Shown here: piece after piece, positions 33,649 to 46,299 of the stretch
How the letters are laid out: the number at the start of each line of letters is the position of its first letter
Numbering within the stretch: position 1 is the first letter of the stretch
DNA from: Anthonomus grandis grandis
Lineage: Eukaryota; Arthropoda; Insecta; Coleoptera; Curculionidae
Direction of reading: 5' to 3'
Assembly: GCF_022605725.1 (NCBI RefSeq)
Contig: NC_065549.1
Coordinates: 33,123,690 to 33,187,689 of the forward strand
Length of the DNA stretch: 64,000 bases
Notes under the pieces: model-generated
The model's database searches: none
What the model saw: only the letters and a program-made list of their open reading frames with translations
What the model was told of the DNA's origin: nothing
Program-made: the position numbers and the translations under genes

Positions 33649-33679
33649 TGACTTAACACGTTTTTCCCCTGTGGTCTTC
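33649..33679. repeat. Right TIR of DDD transposon B
   Basis: Inverted partner of 31010-31040. It reads TGACTTAACACG then CCCCTGTGGTCTTC. Confidence 0.9.
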
Positions 33680-33683
33680 AAAT

Positions 33684-34209
33684 ATAAATAGCTTTCTAGA
33701 AATTCTTCCACTTTTATTTTTTAATGTCTTTATTACATACTTGCTGAAGTGTGCTTTTTTTCTAGATATAAATTTTTAAAACACAGAGAATTTTATTCTC
33801 TAGATATTGACCTCGAAATATTTAAAAAGGATTGTTGTCGCCAATATTCAAAATCTTTCAATTTATTTTGAAGTCAAAAGCAAAAGATATAAGAAAAAGT
33901 AAGGAGACAAAAGATGATATTTTGGAAATCCAGATTCGACTTTATATTCTGGAGACATAAAACCTTCTACCTCAACAAACTGGTGTATTTTTAGAAACAT
34001 CAATCTGACATGAATCTGATTTTAAAAATATACTAGACCAAACCTCGACTATCCGAAAGAGTATAGATTAGTTATGATATAAGACTGAAATTTGCAATAC
34101 TTTTATCACCTTTTAACTATAAAGCTATGTTGGTCAACAGAAAGAAGGTATTTAACCTGAAAGTAAATTTGACTATAAAAAATATTTTAAATACTTTTGC
34201 ATAAAATAG
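33684..34209. other. Spacer between two transposons
   Basis: AT-rich sequence in which I recognise nothing. Confidence 0.4.
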
Positions 34210-34217
34210 ATATTGGG

Positions 34218-36174
34218 CTGAGAACATTCAATACACTAGAATAAATATTGACTGCTTTGGATTGAGCGCAACATCTACACAGGAGGCAGAGGGGATATTT
34301 TGTTGATAAACATGCTTAGTATTCCATGTTGCCAATGATTACTCAATTTTAGTAAAAGAAAATAAAGTGATATAATAAATTATTATAATTAGCAGAAACT
34401 GAGTTGCATTCTTCATGATAAAGCAAAAGAGAGAGTTAAACTCGTTTAATAACCAAAACTATTTTGTACTATATTTACACGAAACACTAATAATAATTCA
34501 TATTTTAAATTTAGATTCTTTAAATCACCAAATTTCTACACACAGCGACAACGCTGTAGATTCTGCCCAGAAATATTCTCGCAATAAAGGTGTTTGGCAA
34601 CGGCGCTCGTTGTTAACTTTTGGATGGTGCACCTTTCGTAGAGTATTAATATTAAAAGGATATTTTGAGTGGTTTTAGTGCATTTTTTTAATTAGTATTA
34701 AGACTTAAAACTCCCTTTTTGCTAAAAAATTATAAAGAAGTCTAAAGTGGCTCACATATATTGGAAAAAAAAAAGAAATTCAAATTGTTTCTTTCACGAG
34801 CGAGTTAGGTATGAATGGTATCATCCTTCTAGGTTATAATATAAAAGACGGCATATTCGTGAAGTATTGAGTATTGGATATCAAAATATTAATAAAAATG
34901 TGCAATTAAGTTTATTATTATAATCTAGCAAATTTATTGCTTATTCGAACCCGAAATGCCGCAAAATTAATGTATGCAAAAATGAAGGTAGTATCTGGCC
35001 GATATCCAGCGACCATTATTGAGAACGCAGCATATGTCTCTTGCCAGCAACATATAGTCGGCGCCCATTATTATTTAATCAATATAATGCCCGTCTCTCC
35101 TGGAATTTCAAAGCAGTTTTAATAATTTTTTGTCTAGATATTAACAATGGATAACTAAATCGGTTGATAGTGGGTATAAACCGCGAGAAACTAAGGTTTT
35201 TTTGTAAAAATTAATCAAAAGGTTAACTTCCAAAGGAATTGAATCCAACTTTCTTCTGTAATATATAATAAATATCTAAACGGATTTGAAATGGTTGCAA
35301 ACCTCTACAAATGAAAGTTTTTGATTAAAAATTATTGAGTTAGACATTATAAACAGCTATAACTGCCAAAGGATGTGGATAAAACTTTTCCTTATAGCCA
35401 TTGGGAGTTACATAGCCCTTGATAATTTTTTTACATTTAACAATTCAATAATTTTTTACCAAAAAACTTTTGTTTGTAGAGGTCCAACCATCTCAAATGC
35501 GCTTAAATATTTATTATAGAAAAAAGATTAAATTAAGACTTTTTAAGTGATTTTCGCAAAAAACTTTACTTTATAGAGGTTTATAACCCCTATAAGTCGA
35601 TTAAGTTATTAATTGTTAATATCTGGACAAAAAATATTAAAATTCCTTGGGAATTTCAGGAAATACGGGCATTATATCGATTAAATAACAGAGGGCGCGG
35701 ACTATAAATAGGTCGCTAGCAAAAGACATTTGCTACGTTCTTAATTTTTGGTTGCTGGATATCGATCGGACGCTAGCTTCACAAATATGAAAAAATACCT
35801 AGAAAAAAAGATCACAAAGCGGCAACTTCGGATACGTGCATTGTAAACATGGAGGTATTCTATGTTGCCAAGTTTCTTTGCTTTTTTTTTCATTAATTTT
35901 TTTGTAAGGATTCCTCTTTTTTTCTGAAAAATTTGTTGATTACTCTCAAAGTATATATTATTAGTCAGCAAATAAACGAAACTTTTAAAGAGTACATTTT
36001 TTTACCTGTGGCAAAATACAACACATTAAAAAAATATGTAGTGGATTAAGAAAATTATATATTGAATGAAAAATTGAAAAGTCGATTTGACATCTTTGTC
36101 TGAGAGATGGTGAACTCAAACAACATCGCCTATAGTTTGCAGCTAGGCTTATTCTAAGCATGCAATGTTCTAAG
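34218..36174 (-). mobile_element. Unclassified TIR element with 8-bp duplication, copy B
   Basis: The ends CTGAGAACATTCAATAC (34218) and ...GCAATGTTCTAAG (36174) are inverted copies of the copy-A tip. ATATTGGG flanks both sides exactly (34210-34217 and 36175-36182). In reverse orientation the element follows copy A: 36174 to ~35390 equals copy A 14201 to ~15010, and ~34610 to 34218 equals copy A ~15040 to 15441. Between these, 34960-35385 is a second, inverted copy of the middle segment and about 350 bp (34610-34960) are unique. Copy B is therefore ~716 bp longer and carries a large internal palindrome. No transposase is seen, so it was probably mobilised by an autonomous relative. Confidence 0.8.
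34960..35760. repeat. Large internal palindrome of copy B
   Basis: Left arm 34960-35385 and right arm ~35430-35760 are inverted relatives (for example AATATAATGCCCGT versus ACGGGCATTATAT, and GAGTTAGACATTAT versus its decayed partner). The two arms meet near 35400. Confidence 0.75.
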
Positions 36175-36182
36175 ATATTGGG

Positions 36183-37898
36183 CTATACTTAGGTAAGTCT
36201 CATATATTTCCTTTTTTAAAAATTCGTGTAACGCGTGCAGTTTTCCTGCGAAACAGGCTGTAAAATTAAATTAAATGAAGACCACACAAATAATAAACAA
36301 ATACAGTTGTTTATGGCAAAATTTAGAATTTCTTTAAAACTAGTTTATTTTTAAGAGTCTTAGGAGCAGCAATTATGTTATTACTGTTCAAGTTTTGAAC
36401 ATTAATTATTTTATTTTTTGTAGTATTTTACTTCAAATAAGAGATCAGATTTTATATTGACACTCTTTAACTAATTAAAAAATACATGGACTATATCTTA
36501 TGATGAAGTATTTTGTATGCATTTTTTAAAATTCCTGGTAATATATTTTTTTTATTTCACAAAAGATCACATTTCAGAATCAAAATTACAAATATGTCCT
36601 TTGATTTTTATTTTTACATAACTTTTATTTAAATTTACAATATTTTTGTTTTACTTTTAAGATATATTCTGGTTCTCTTTATTTTATAAGAAAAAATTAT
36701 TTAACGAACAATAAAATATTGGTTATTTTTGTCACTTATTTTTGTTCTAAATCACTGCGGTTTCCAGTTTCATGGTGAGAAAATATGAATTCTTCTGTAT
36801 CGGTGGTTTTACTGAAAACTAACTAAAGATAACTGTAATATATAAGTTTTGAAATGAAAATCATTTCTACACATTTATCCTAAAATATTATTTTTCTCGA
36901 TCCGTATCTTTACTAACTAATTTTAAAACACTAAATGTACTTTTATCGATTTTTGGATATAGTAGAGCATTTTATTATACCTTAACATTTAAAATCTCAA
37001 AAAATAATCTTAAAAAATTTTTTTTTTGCTGTATGTTTTACCTAATATATTCTTAAACATGTACATATGTATATTTGTATTATACTTAAAAGATATTTAA
37101 CTTTATCATATTGCTATCAGCCGAACAACTAAACTAAATTACAAACAAAGAATTGGCTTAAATATCTAATGCTGGTTTATCTTCTTTGATGGTTAATCAG
37201 ACAAAAGTTCAAAATTTAAGGTCACAATGTTTGTATAGGGTTAAAGATTGAAATTCTTAAAGATCAGGAAGTTTCTTCATTGTACCCAACTAAAATTTAA
37301 AAAAGAAATTAAACCACTTACTATTTAACTCTATTCAGAGGGTGAATTTGTAAATTCTAGAATTTTACTAGTTTACCCAAATTTAACTCAAATCAAAAGT
37401 TAAGAGAAAATCTGTAATAATTAAATATTTACTTAATTGGATAAAAAAATTAAAGAATAAAAGTCATTACTCAAATATTTTTACAGGCCTATCATTTAAT
37501 GTAACTTTGAAACAATACAGAAGCTCTTTTGAATAATTAATAATAAATATTTTTTATTTGCAAACTCAACATAACTACATAAAAAAAGAGAAAGAAATAC
37601 ACATTTATTATTTTATGCAAATAAAAGGCCGACAAATTCAGAACTCTGCCAAGGCAGATTCTGGTCTTTAACATTGTGGCCAAAACTTAAAAAAACTAAC
37701 TAGAAAAAAAATTTAGAAACGCTTGTAACAGACTAAGTTTAATTATACACACCTACCCAAAAAATTTAGAACATTGACATTAACATAGTACCTCTCACAA
37801 AAAAAAAAGAAAAACACGTACATTGGTTACCCATACTAAACACAAATTTTCAGTCTCCACCCATATCCAAACTAACAATATTGACCCTTCACTATTTT
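36183..37898. other. AT-rich spacer without recognisable gene
   Basis: 1.7 kb with homopolymer-rich sequence and no protein motif. The part nearest 37.9 kb is probably the 3' UTR of the minus-strand retrotransposon that follows. Confidence 0.4.
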
Positions 37899-40440
37899 AC
37901 GCAGACAGCTGCTGACTCATCAGACGCACCATCATTCCCCTGCGAAAAGTCTGAACAGACACTAAACCCAATTTAAAATTTATTCCCAAAGAGTTCATCT
38001 GATATGCAAAAATATAGGAAAAGGACCTTTTAAATAATTGAGTCTAATGTCTTGGACTATGAATTGTGTTTCTTCTTAAGCCCAAATTGTGAACATTATT
38101 TCCAAAAGTAATCTTCAGGTATAGGTAAGGTGGACTACGGTATTTAAGAATTTTATAAAAAAAAGTAAGTGAATGAGCAACCCTACGACTTTGCATATTT
38201 AACCACCCCAGCTCGGAATGTCTATGAGAAACGCGATTATGTCTGCGTATGCCAAAAATTAGGCGAATACATGAGTTCTGAAGCTTTTGCAATCGGCACC
38301 TGTCATTATAGTCTAGGCACCAACCGTAAACAAGATCGCAATAATTGCATTGTGACAGCACTAAAGAGTCACACAACATTTTTTTAATATCTTCACTTAG
38401 ATAATGCCTATGAAAGTAAATTAATTTTAAAGCAAACTACCCTTTTTTTAGAACATTAGAAACGTGTTGATGAAATCGCAAATCACTATCCACTATTAAG
38501 CCCAAACTTTTGCAATTATCTACAACAGGAATATTAGCATCACCCATCTTAATATTAATAGTGTTGCTGTTTAAAATATGGTTAATTTTTTGCTTATTAC
38601 CAATAAACATTACAGACGACTTAGAAGGATTTAATTTTAGAAAATGCTTTGAAGAAATATCACATATGGCTTGTAAGTCTTGATTAATTTTTGCTTCCGC
38701 ATTTTTAGCATCTTCTGGCAGAAAAGAGTAATACAACTGAGCATCGTCGGCATAAAAATGGTAAAGGCAGTTTTTTGAATAAAAATAAAATCTAAAAGTA
38801 TATATAATAAAAAATAAGGGTCCTAAAATACCACCCTGAGGCACGCCATTATCAACATCCAAGGGTTCAGATACATTTTCCTCTATCTTGACTCGCTGCA
38901 ACCTACCGCTTAAATAAGAATTAATGAAATTAATAGCTTTATCAGAAAAACCTAAATAGACTTTAAAATTTCGTGATTAACAAAATCAAAGGCTTTCCTA
39001 TAGTCCAATAGAACAAGAGCAGAAATCATACCATCATCCCTAGATCTTATGATGTCATCAATAACATCCGCCATTGCTGAATCACAACTAAAGTTCTTTC
39101 TAAACCCAGACTATTTAGGAGGCAAAATATTATTAGCATTTAAAAAATTTCGAATTTGAGTGTCTCAGATTCTTTCAAGAATTTTTGAAAATGTATGCGG
39201 AACACTAATGGATCTAAACTGATTAAAATCTGTTGGATTATTTACCTTTGGCAATGGCATCACAAAGGCCTCTTTCCAACATTCGAGAAAATAGCTGCTT
39301 TCAATGCATTTATTAATTATATGCAATATAAAAGGTATTATAAAAGGGTAGCACATATGAATTAATGTTATATTAAGATTGTCGATACCAAATGCTTTGG
39401 ATTTAATGCTAAATAAAATAGAACATCTATCATTATAACTCACTTTGCGAAATAAAAATAAATTTGAAACGGGCAAGGAATTATTTTTATAAAAATTAAT
39501 TATTTCCTGACTATTATCGCCGCTAGGTACCTTACTGCTGTCAACAAAATAATTGTTGAAATTATCGGGATTCTTAAAAGCTCCAGGAATCTGTTTTTGC
39601 TTACAAGGTAATATTTTTCTTAATTCACTCCATTTTTCCCCATATGTACAGTTCCTAAATTTATTTCTATAAAAATCTTTTTTTTCTGCTCTAACGGCTG
39701 TGGTGGTATAGTTCCTAAGTTGCTTGTAATACTCCCACTTTGCAGGCAATTTACTTGTTTTGAAATCTTTTAGCGCTTTATCTCTTAGTTTTTGAAGGAG
39801 AATTTCTCTTTTTTCGCACTGTAAATGTTTTAACAGGAGCATGGGTATCAAACAATTTTATTAGGTTGGTATTTAAAAATTCTACTTTGTCGTCAATAGA
39901 TTGATAATCATATATAAGATAAAATGGAATGGCCTCTAGATCGGCCTGGAAGTTATCTAAGTTTATATTTTTTAGGGGTCTATAGGTCACGACTTTAGGA
40001 AGCACTTCCGGCACCATACCACTACATAAATTCAAAGAAAATGCCAAAGTGATGGGAAAACGTAGAGTTAATATTACCAGTTTTTAATATATTTAGCTGA
40101 TTAGTAAAAATAAGGTCGATAATAGAGCTGGTGCCATTAAAAATACGACTCAGCTATAACCTGCTTTAGATTAAAAATCTCTCACAAAGATATTAATTGG
40201 CGTGCATGGTTGTCTTAAGCTTTTGAAAAATCAATATTAAAGTCCCCGAGGCAGGTTATATGGTAAAAACTAGAAAACATATCAATTAGTGTTTTCTCTA
40301 ATGTTAAGAAAAAACTTTGAATATTAGAATTTGAAGGTCTATAAATTATTCCAAAAATATGCGGTTCACCATCAATATTTTAATTGAAGTCATAATAAAA
40401 GTACTTAAAATATTTTTTATTTTCATCAGAGTAGCCCACC
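37899..40440 (-). pseudogene. CR1/jockey-like ORF2, broken and 5'-truncated
   Basis: Reading down the minus strand, an endonuclease remnant shows FGIIYRPSNSN and ITCLGDFNIDFS (~40250), followed by DTHAPVKTFTVRKKRNSP (~39820). The next part has KEDFYRNKFRNC-like sequence (39165-39851) and PLPKVNNPTDFNQFRSIS (~39225). Motifs around the first RT Asp are degraded near 39000. Then come VDNGVPQGGILGPLFFIIY (~38850) and FYADDAQLYYS (~38750), the polymerase catalytic box, and NPSKSSVMFIG (~38620). The C-terminal part is LCDSLVLSQCNYCDLVYG (~38370) and LQKLQNSCIRLIFG. It aligns along its length with the intact ORF2 at 58365-61172 but is a different, diverged family member. Frameshifts near 38400, 38950 and 39800. 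The start of the endonuclease is missing. Confidence 0.8.
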
Positions 40441-40444
40441 TAAC

Positions 40445-42680
40445 AGTACCTCTTAATTATTAAAAAGAAAAGAAAGGAATAGCTTAATTTCTTAACTATC
40501 AAGTTTTTCCCTTAGTTATTAGCAAAGCATGCGTTCTTTACAAATAGTACCAACAACTTTCTCAATTAAGGTATATTTAATTAGGAAAAACTCTATAGGT
40601 GATAAACTAAGAGAAGATGTAATTACCAATAATAAATTTAAAAAAATAATTATAGCAAAGTAAGAATAAGAAGTAAAGCAACAGATGCTTATAAAACTTT
40701 TATATAAAGGTAGAAGATATTTACTAAGAAGATATTAAGCTGTTATAGGGTGTAATAATCAATCAATCGCAAGTTCTCTTGTAGAGGAAGGTATCAGCTA
40801 GTATAGGGGTGAGACGGTTCAAATCTATTGTCCAAACCAATCGGAGAAATAACTGACACTGAAGAAAACCCAAGAAAGTCCAAGGTTAAACTCAACCAGC
40901 GGTCAAGCCAGACACTTCTGTTATCTATCTCAGAATCCAAGAAGATAAAAGAGTTACCTAAAGACTAAACCAAAATTTAGGATAAAATCAAAATTAAAAA
41001 CCCTAAAAACAATTATCCTTTTTTAAAATATGATCAAGTAGATTTTATTAAATTTACTTTGCAAACCATAAAGGGTTACTAAAAAACGTTTATATAAAAC
41101 AATGTGACGCAGTGAGTTTGATCTTGAATAATTGTTATAAACTCCCATTTTGGCCGAAACTATAGTTTCCAAACAAAATTACAACTATACCGATTTTTTT
41201 TATGTAACTGAACCACCTAATCTCTTATAATTATCATAATTACAACCTCAAGTTATTAACAAAGAGTCCTTTTTGTTAAAAAAAAACTATAAAAAACTCG
41301 AAAGAAGAATTTCTACGAAAACCCGCATGGAATACTAAAGTCAACTAATTATAACAACAAATGTACATTAGATTTTATAACTAGTATAAATATAAAAGAA
41401 TACTTATTACATATTAAAAAACAAACTTAATTGACCAGGGTGGACTTAATGGACCTAAAACTCAGAACCCAGTGGACGATATCCCGCTGTTATTGACTGC
41501 TTTTATGCTGTAAAGCAAATCGTATAGTGAGAAACCATGATTTTCATGAACAAAACAAAAAATAATTCACCACAAATATACAGAAATAAAAGAATACAGT
41601 TCACAGAATAATAATCTCTATTTGTAGTATTTTTTACCATATCATATGAAATACAATATTTATAGCTATATTTTAAGGAGTAGAGACCAATACTTTTAAA
41701 GGAAATACCTATAATTTTGAAGACGATTTTTTCATACAATTTGTCGGACTTTTTAAGTCAATAAGAGGGAATTAATAAACTATATTTCAATGAATAGGCT
41801 AGCAAGAATAACCTTTTTTGCGTCTCAAAATCTAAATCTGTAAATAGTGAAAAAAAGCAAAATAAGTCAGCTCTTAGTAAACTGGAGCTACTAAAATACT
41901 ACAGGGACTAAGAACAATGTAAGAAAACCATATTCAAACCTTAAGAAGTATGAAATATTAACCAAAGCACACGAACTAAATACAAAAAACATCCTCAGAG
42001 TAATTTTAACCTATTTATATTACTTTGACTAATCTGTTAAATAATTTCGAATGAAATTAAGCATAATTATAAAAATGTGATGCAAAGATTTAATTTGATT
42101 ACATTGAAAAATAATTCAATCAAGCGCAAATATTTAATTACCACTAGTTTAATAAATACCTATATTAACCACTAGAAATTAATATATGTTTATTATTATC
42201 ACTATTTTATTATGAAATTTGTAGACACAACATCATTTGTAAGAAAAAAACCAACAAAATTGTCTAATTTATTCAATAGCTCTAATATCAATTATTATTA
42301 TTTTTCAAGTAATACAATAAAAACTATTTATTTAATTATTTTAATTTTACATTGCATTGGTTGTAATATAAAACATGCAAAAAACCCGGCCAATTTTAAT
42401 TTGAAATCATACGCTGACGTGATTTTACTAAAAAGGATATTGTTAGTGGTTTTTATTGCATCCCATGTGCCTATCAAAATTTGTTGTTTGTTGGTATATT
42501 TGACAAATGAATAGGCTTCACAATATAATTGACTTTTTTAGGAAATGTTATTTAACGGTCGCAATTAAATATTCATAAAATCTTTAATAAAAAAAAAAGA
42601 AAATTTCATCTTGATGAGCAGAATAATACTAATTATATCGCAAGTTATGTAGCTACGCAGTAATTCTGAAAATCAGTACG
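40445..42680. other. AT-rich spacer without recognisable gene
   Basis: No family motif on either strand. The open frames at 41503-41739 and 42212-42514 (100 codons, Lys/Asn/Ile-rich) show no recognisable domain. ATAGGGTGTAATAAT near 40744 resembles a mariner-like tip, without a partner. Confidence 0.4.
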
Positions 42681-42688
42681 GCATGCGT

Positions 42689-43010
42689 AAAATATATACC
42701 CAGTATTCTGAAAAGGTAAGTATTTGGACAGGTATAATTGATAATAGTACCTTCCAAACGTACACAACGAGCGCAGCTGCCAAATACCTTTATCGAGAGA
42801 TTATCCCCGGGCGGAAATTTCAGAAATATGATTATTAGCCGAATATTTCTCTTTCTCTTGCCTTATATTGCTTCAAATTATGCAAATTACAATAATTAAT
42901 AATTCATAATTGCAGATATTGATCAGATGAAAATACCCACTGGATGCGTGAAACAAATACCCAATATCCTGAATAGGTAAATGGTTGGGCGTGTATATTT
43001 GATAATAGGA
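42689..43010. repeat. ~60-bp direct repeat flanking a foreign segment
   Basis: ATACCCAGTATTCTGAAAAG (42697) and ATACCCAATATCCTGAATAG (42958) start two related segments that both end in TTGATAATAG. Between them CAACGAGCGCAGCTGCCA (42765) and the next ~15 bases resemble 15050-15075 of copy A, so a fragment of that TIR family may sit inside the duplicated unit. Confidence 0.55.
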
Positions 43011-43109
43011 AAAAAGGTCCATTTTTTATTGGGTAAGTTAACCCCGATATCTAGACTTGCTCGAAAATCAGATACTTGAAATAAGAAAACATGCTAATGC
43101 TAATTTTCA

Positions 43110-43440
43110 TCAAATATAATTTCAATAAGATGGCCTTCCTCTTCATTTTGAAGTAAATGTAAGAAAATTCTTAGATACGACTTTTCCAAATCGTTGGATT
43201 GCCAGAAGAGGTGAAATTAAATCTCCAGCAAAAAGACCTAATCTTACACCCCTAGACTACTTTCTTTAGAAGCATTCAAAAAATTAAGTTTATGCCACAA
43301 AGCAGGAAAATATTAAAGTATTACAAGACAAAATTACAGCAGAATATTATTTGCTAACTCCTGATATGTTAGAAAATGTAGCAAATGCTTTTTACTACAA
43401 CTTGGCACACTGTCAAACCGTTAAAAGGAGCTATTTTTAA
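43110..43440 (+). pseudogene. Mariner-like DDE transposase C-terminal fragment
   Basis: The plus strand reads DGLPLHFEVNVRKFL, then PNRWIARRGEIKSPAKRP and LTPLDYFL. These are the second and third catalytic blocks (DGAPxHF, PxSPDLTPLD) of the DUF4817/DDE_3 family, with SPD degraded to RPN. An in-frame stop replaces Trp after DYFL. YATKQENIKVLQDKI, TPDMLENVANAFYYNLAH and the usual end near CQTV follow. A 5'-truncated relic. Confidence 0.8.
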
Positions 43441-44023
43441 CATTTAATTAAATAGGTTTATTGTTTGAATATTTTTTTGCATCATTTCTTTTTTTATGGG
43501 TTAGCATTTGCATATTTTATCTAAAATAAATTTTACATAATAATTTTTTAAACCGTTGTATCTTTTAACCTGTTGATGTTAGGTATATATGCTATATAGG
43601 TTACATAAGCTGTCTTAAAATATTGCGCAGAATCGGAAATACATAAAAAAATATTGTGTTAAATTACCATTCGCTTTAAAAAAGGTAACTTTGCTCTCTC
43701 TTACTGTTGTGATGCCTCCTGTATATGCAAAGTTATCTTCTAAATATAGATCTGACAAAGATCTATAATTTTTATTTAGGATACTTTTTGATAAATGGGC
43801 GTATTTACGAATTATTAAGGGGTTCGAGACTTTTTTTAGCACATGGTATATTTAAATAGCATTCGAGTAAATTGAAACACAAATCTAGAAATGTAGATAA
43901 AATAATCATAATTCTCGTACCTAATAGTAGTGTACCGGAGAATTTTGTGGTATAAGTTGCACAATACAGCGGTAAATAATTATTAATTAGATTACACAAA
44001 CCCTACATTCGACTTTTGGCTCT
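43441..44023. other. Spacer without recognisable gene
   Basis: Nothing recognised on either strand. Confidence 0.4.
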
Positions 44024-45815
44024 TAAATTCTGTTTTATACGTGTAGAGTAAACAGTAAAGTTGCCTAGCCTCATTTTTTCCTAAAATACTCTACCCTTAT
44101 CATTTTGGTAGAGTAACTGTATTCACATTTGCTAGTAATTTAAAAGGATAATATTCAAAATAGTGCGCCAAAATGAACAAACAGGTTAGGCAAAAATACC
44201 AAACCGTTGTTAAAAAATGTTTAGTGCAAGCTGCAAGTGTTTTATTAAATGAAGTTGAGAAAACTTTTAGAAGAAGAAACTAAGATTTGGGTAGGAAAAT
44301 GGATTTTGAGAGGAAATAAATCGACAGAATCTATTAGTCTCCCTAGAGAATTGGGTATAAAAGACCCGAAACAATATAGTGTTTGAGAATTACACCTGCA
44401 GCTTTTGAAACATTGCTGAATTTAATTGCGCCGCGAATTCAGAAATTGGACACGTTTTTGAGAGATGCAATATTAGCACGTGTTAAATTACAATTTACTT
44501 TAAATTTGATAGCAACAGGTAATAGCTACCATAGCTTACATTTCTTTCGAATCTCAAAACCAGCAAAAAGTAATTTTATTCCTGAAGAATGTGAAGTAAT
44601 GATAGAGGCCTTAAATGAATACCTTAAGGTAAGTTTAAATAAATAGAATATACAAAAACTCTAAATTTATTTTACTTTAACTTTTTATTTTTTTTTAAAT
44701 ACGCAAATATTTTGATAGTTGCTAAGTCCTGTCCACTGTCCTCGTTGTTTAATATTGACTTACGTGGTAATAGTTCCTGGAATACTTGCACATATACAAG
44801 TACATATTTTCATTAGATATATTTATCTTCTCCTTTTCTCTTTTAGTAGGAGAGCTGCACCTATTTACCTCCATGGCCTATGAAGCTTTTAGTCGTTACT
44901 TCGTTATTAACGATTGTATGTCGGCTTGTAATAAAACAGTTGCCTGTTCTGGCAGCTTATTGAGTGAGACACGTAGTTACATACTGTCCAAACGCTTTGT
45001 TCTCGCTTAGTTGGCACTTGTGCTGAATATTAAGATCTTTGTGGATACTTTTTAATTCAGTTACCTTATCTTAAGTCATCAAGCTGCCTTTTTTATTTCT
45101 AGTTTTTGGAGTTAAACGAGAGGCAGATGATAATATTTCTCGGTCTTGCAAGGAAGTGGTGGCTGTACATACATTTCAGTATTTTACTGTTCTGGCTCTC
45201 CATCACTTTCCTCAGTAAAGTAGCCTCCTTATGTTGTCTTGACTGCAAAATAAAATATAATCCGTTTTCATGAGTTGTAATTTCAAATATAAACTGCGTT
45301 AAAATTCTTTTTATTTTCATTTTAGCTGCCAGCAACAGAACAGTAGTGGAAAACCATTTCAGATGAATTTGAAGATCGTTGGATGGTAAACACATTTTGA
45401 TATTACCTTCTTGCTACTCTGGGAGTCAGTTTTTTAATTACAAAAGATCTTACAGCGTCGTGCTATTGGCTTTAATAGACCATAATTACTGTTTTACTTA
45501 TGTGTGGACTAGCAGCCAGAGATCTGCATATGATGGTGTGGTTTTCCAAAGATGTGCAATTTGTTAAAAAATGGAATGTTACCCGCAGGTTTTTGTGCTG
45601 TTGGCGACGATGCCTTTACCATTATTAGATGAAACCGTATAATAATAACTGCAGGCGGCTTAGTATTATATTTTAATTAACGTTTAAATAGAGCTGTAAC
45701 AATAGTGGAGAAAGCGTTTGGAATTTTAGTAAGCAGATTATGAATATTTAGTAAAATAGTTAACTGCATATTATCAACCATTAATAAAATTGTACTGATT
45801 GCACCTTCATAACTA

Positions 45816-46299
45816 AACTCCTGGACAAAATTATCGCACCACTTGATTTTAAAAGTTTTTTTATATAAAGATACAAAAATGAATAATAAGCATTGTTAAC
45901 TATGCATTAAAAAAAATTACATTCTATTTACGAGTACGAGATTTAAGTAACTAAATTCAATACAAGGAAAAAACATCGATTTTTACTAACTTCAATTTTA
46001 GTACAAAAATAAAACAATAGACCCATACTGAATTCTTAATATCGTGTATTACCACCTCTAGCTGCAATGACCGCTTAAAGTCTTTGCGGCATTCCTCGTA
46101 TCTAATTTTAAAAAGTTTCCTGCGGAATGTTTTCCCACTCCTTACGAGCAGCATGTTCCATGATAGAGCATAAACATAGCTTTTGTTCAGTTCTGCTTTT
46201 TGTATTAGAAAAGATATAAAACTGTTTTAACTCATATTTATTTTTATTTAAATTTTCTTAGCAAAATAATCAGTGGTGTAATAATTTTGCTTAGGAGTT
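45816..46299 (-). mobile_element. 484-bp Tc1-like derivative nested in Harbinger
   Basis: Inverted ends AACTCCTGGACAAAATTAT (45816) and AACTCCTAAGCAAAATTAT (inverse of the right end at 46299) are flanked by TA on both sides (45814-45815, 46300-46301). Joining the flanks with one TA restores the Harbinger reading frame through LHNYLRK. The interior keeps only the 3' end of a Tc1 transposase, so this is an internally deleted copy. Confidence 0.85.
45975..46160 (-). pseudogene. Tc1 transposase C-terminal fragment
   Basis: On the minus strand HAARKEWENIPQETF is followed, through stops, by RGMPQRL and AVIAARGGNTRY. This is the C-terminal signature of Tc1 transposases (W..IP.E...LI.SMPRR..AVI.A.GG.T.Y). 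The catalytic core is absent. Confidence 0.75.

Larger units (their letters stand above)
31010..33679 (-). mobile_element. Sola-like DDD transposon B
   Basis: GAAGACCACAGGGGAAAA at 31010 is matched exactly by the inverted right end finishing at 33679. The TIR is about 31 bp with two mismatches. The flanks carry the 4-bp duplication AAAT (31006-31009 and 33680-33683), which is the complement of the ATTT target used by transposon A. The TIR motif TGACTTAACACGTTTTT is repeated subterminally (31260-31281 and 33458-33479). A single transposase gene fills the element on the minus strand. The copy is better preserved than transposon A, with one nonsense codon and two frameshifts. Confidence 0.85.

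Noticed and set aside
40800..40830. GGTTCAAATCT, resembling a tRNA B box
   Set aside because: No A box at the right distance and no cloverleaf can be drawn from the flanks.
42212..42514. 100-codon open frame on the plus strand
   Set aside because: Composition (Ile, Asn, Lys, Tyr) is what random AT-rich DNA gives, and there is no family resemblance.
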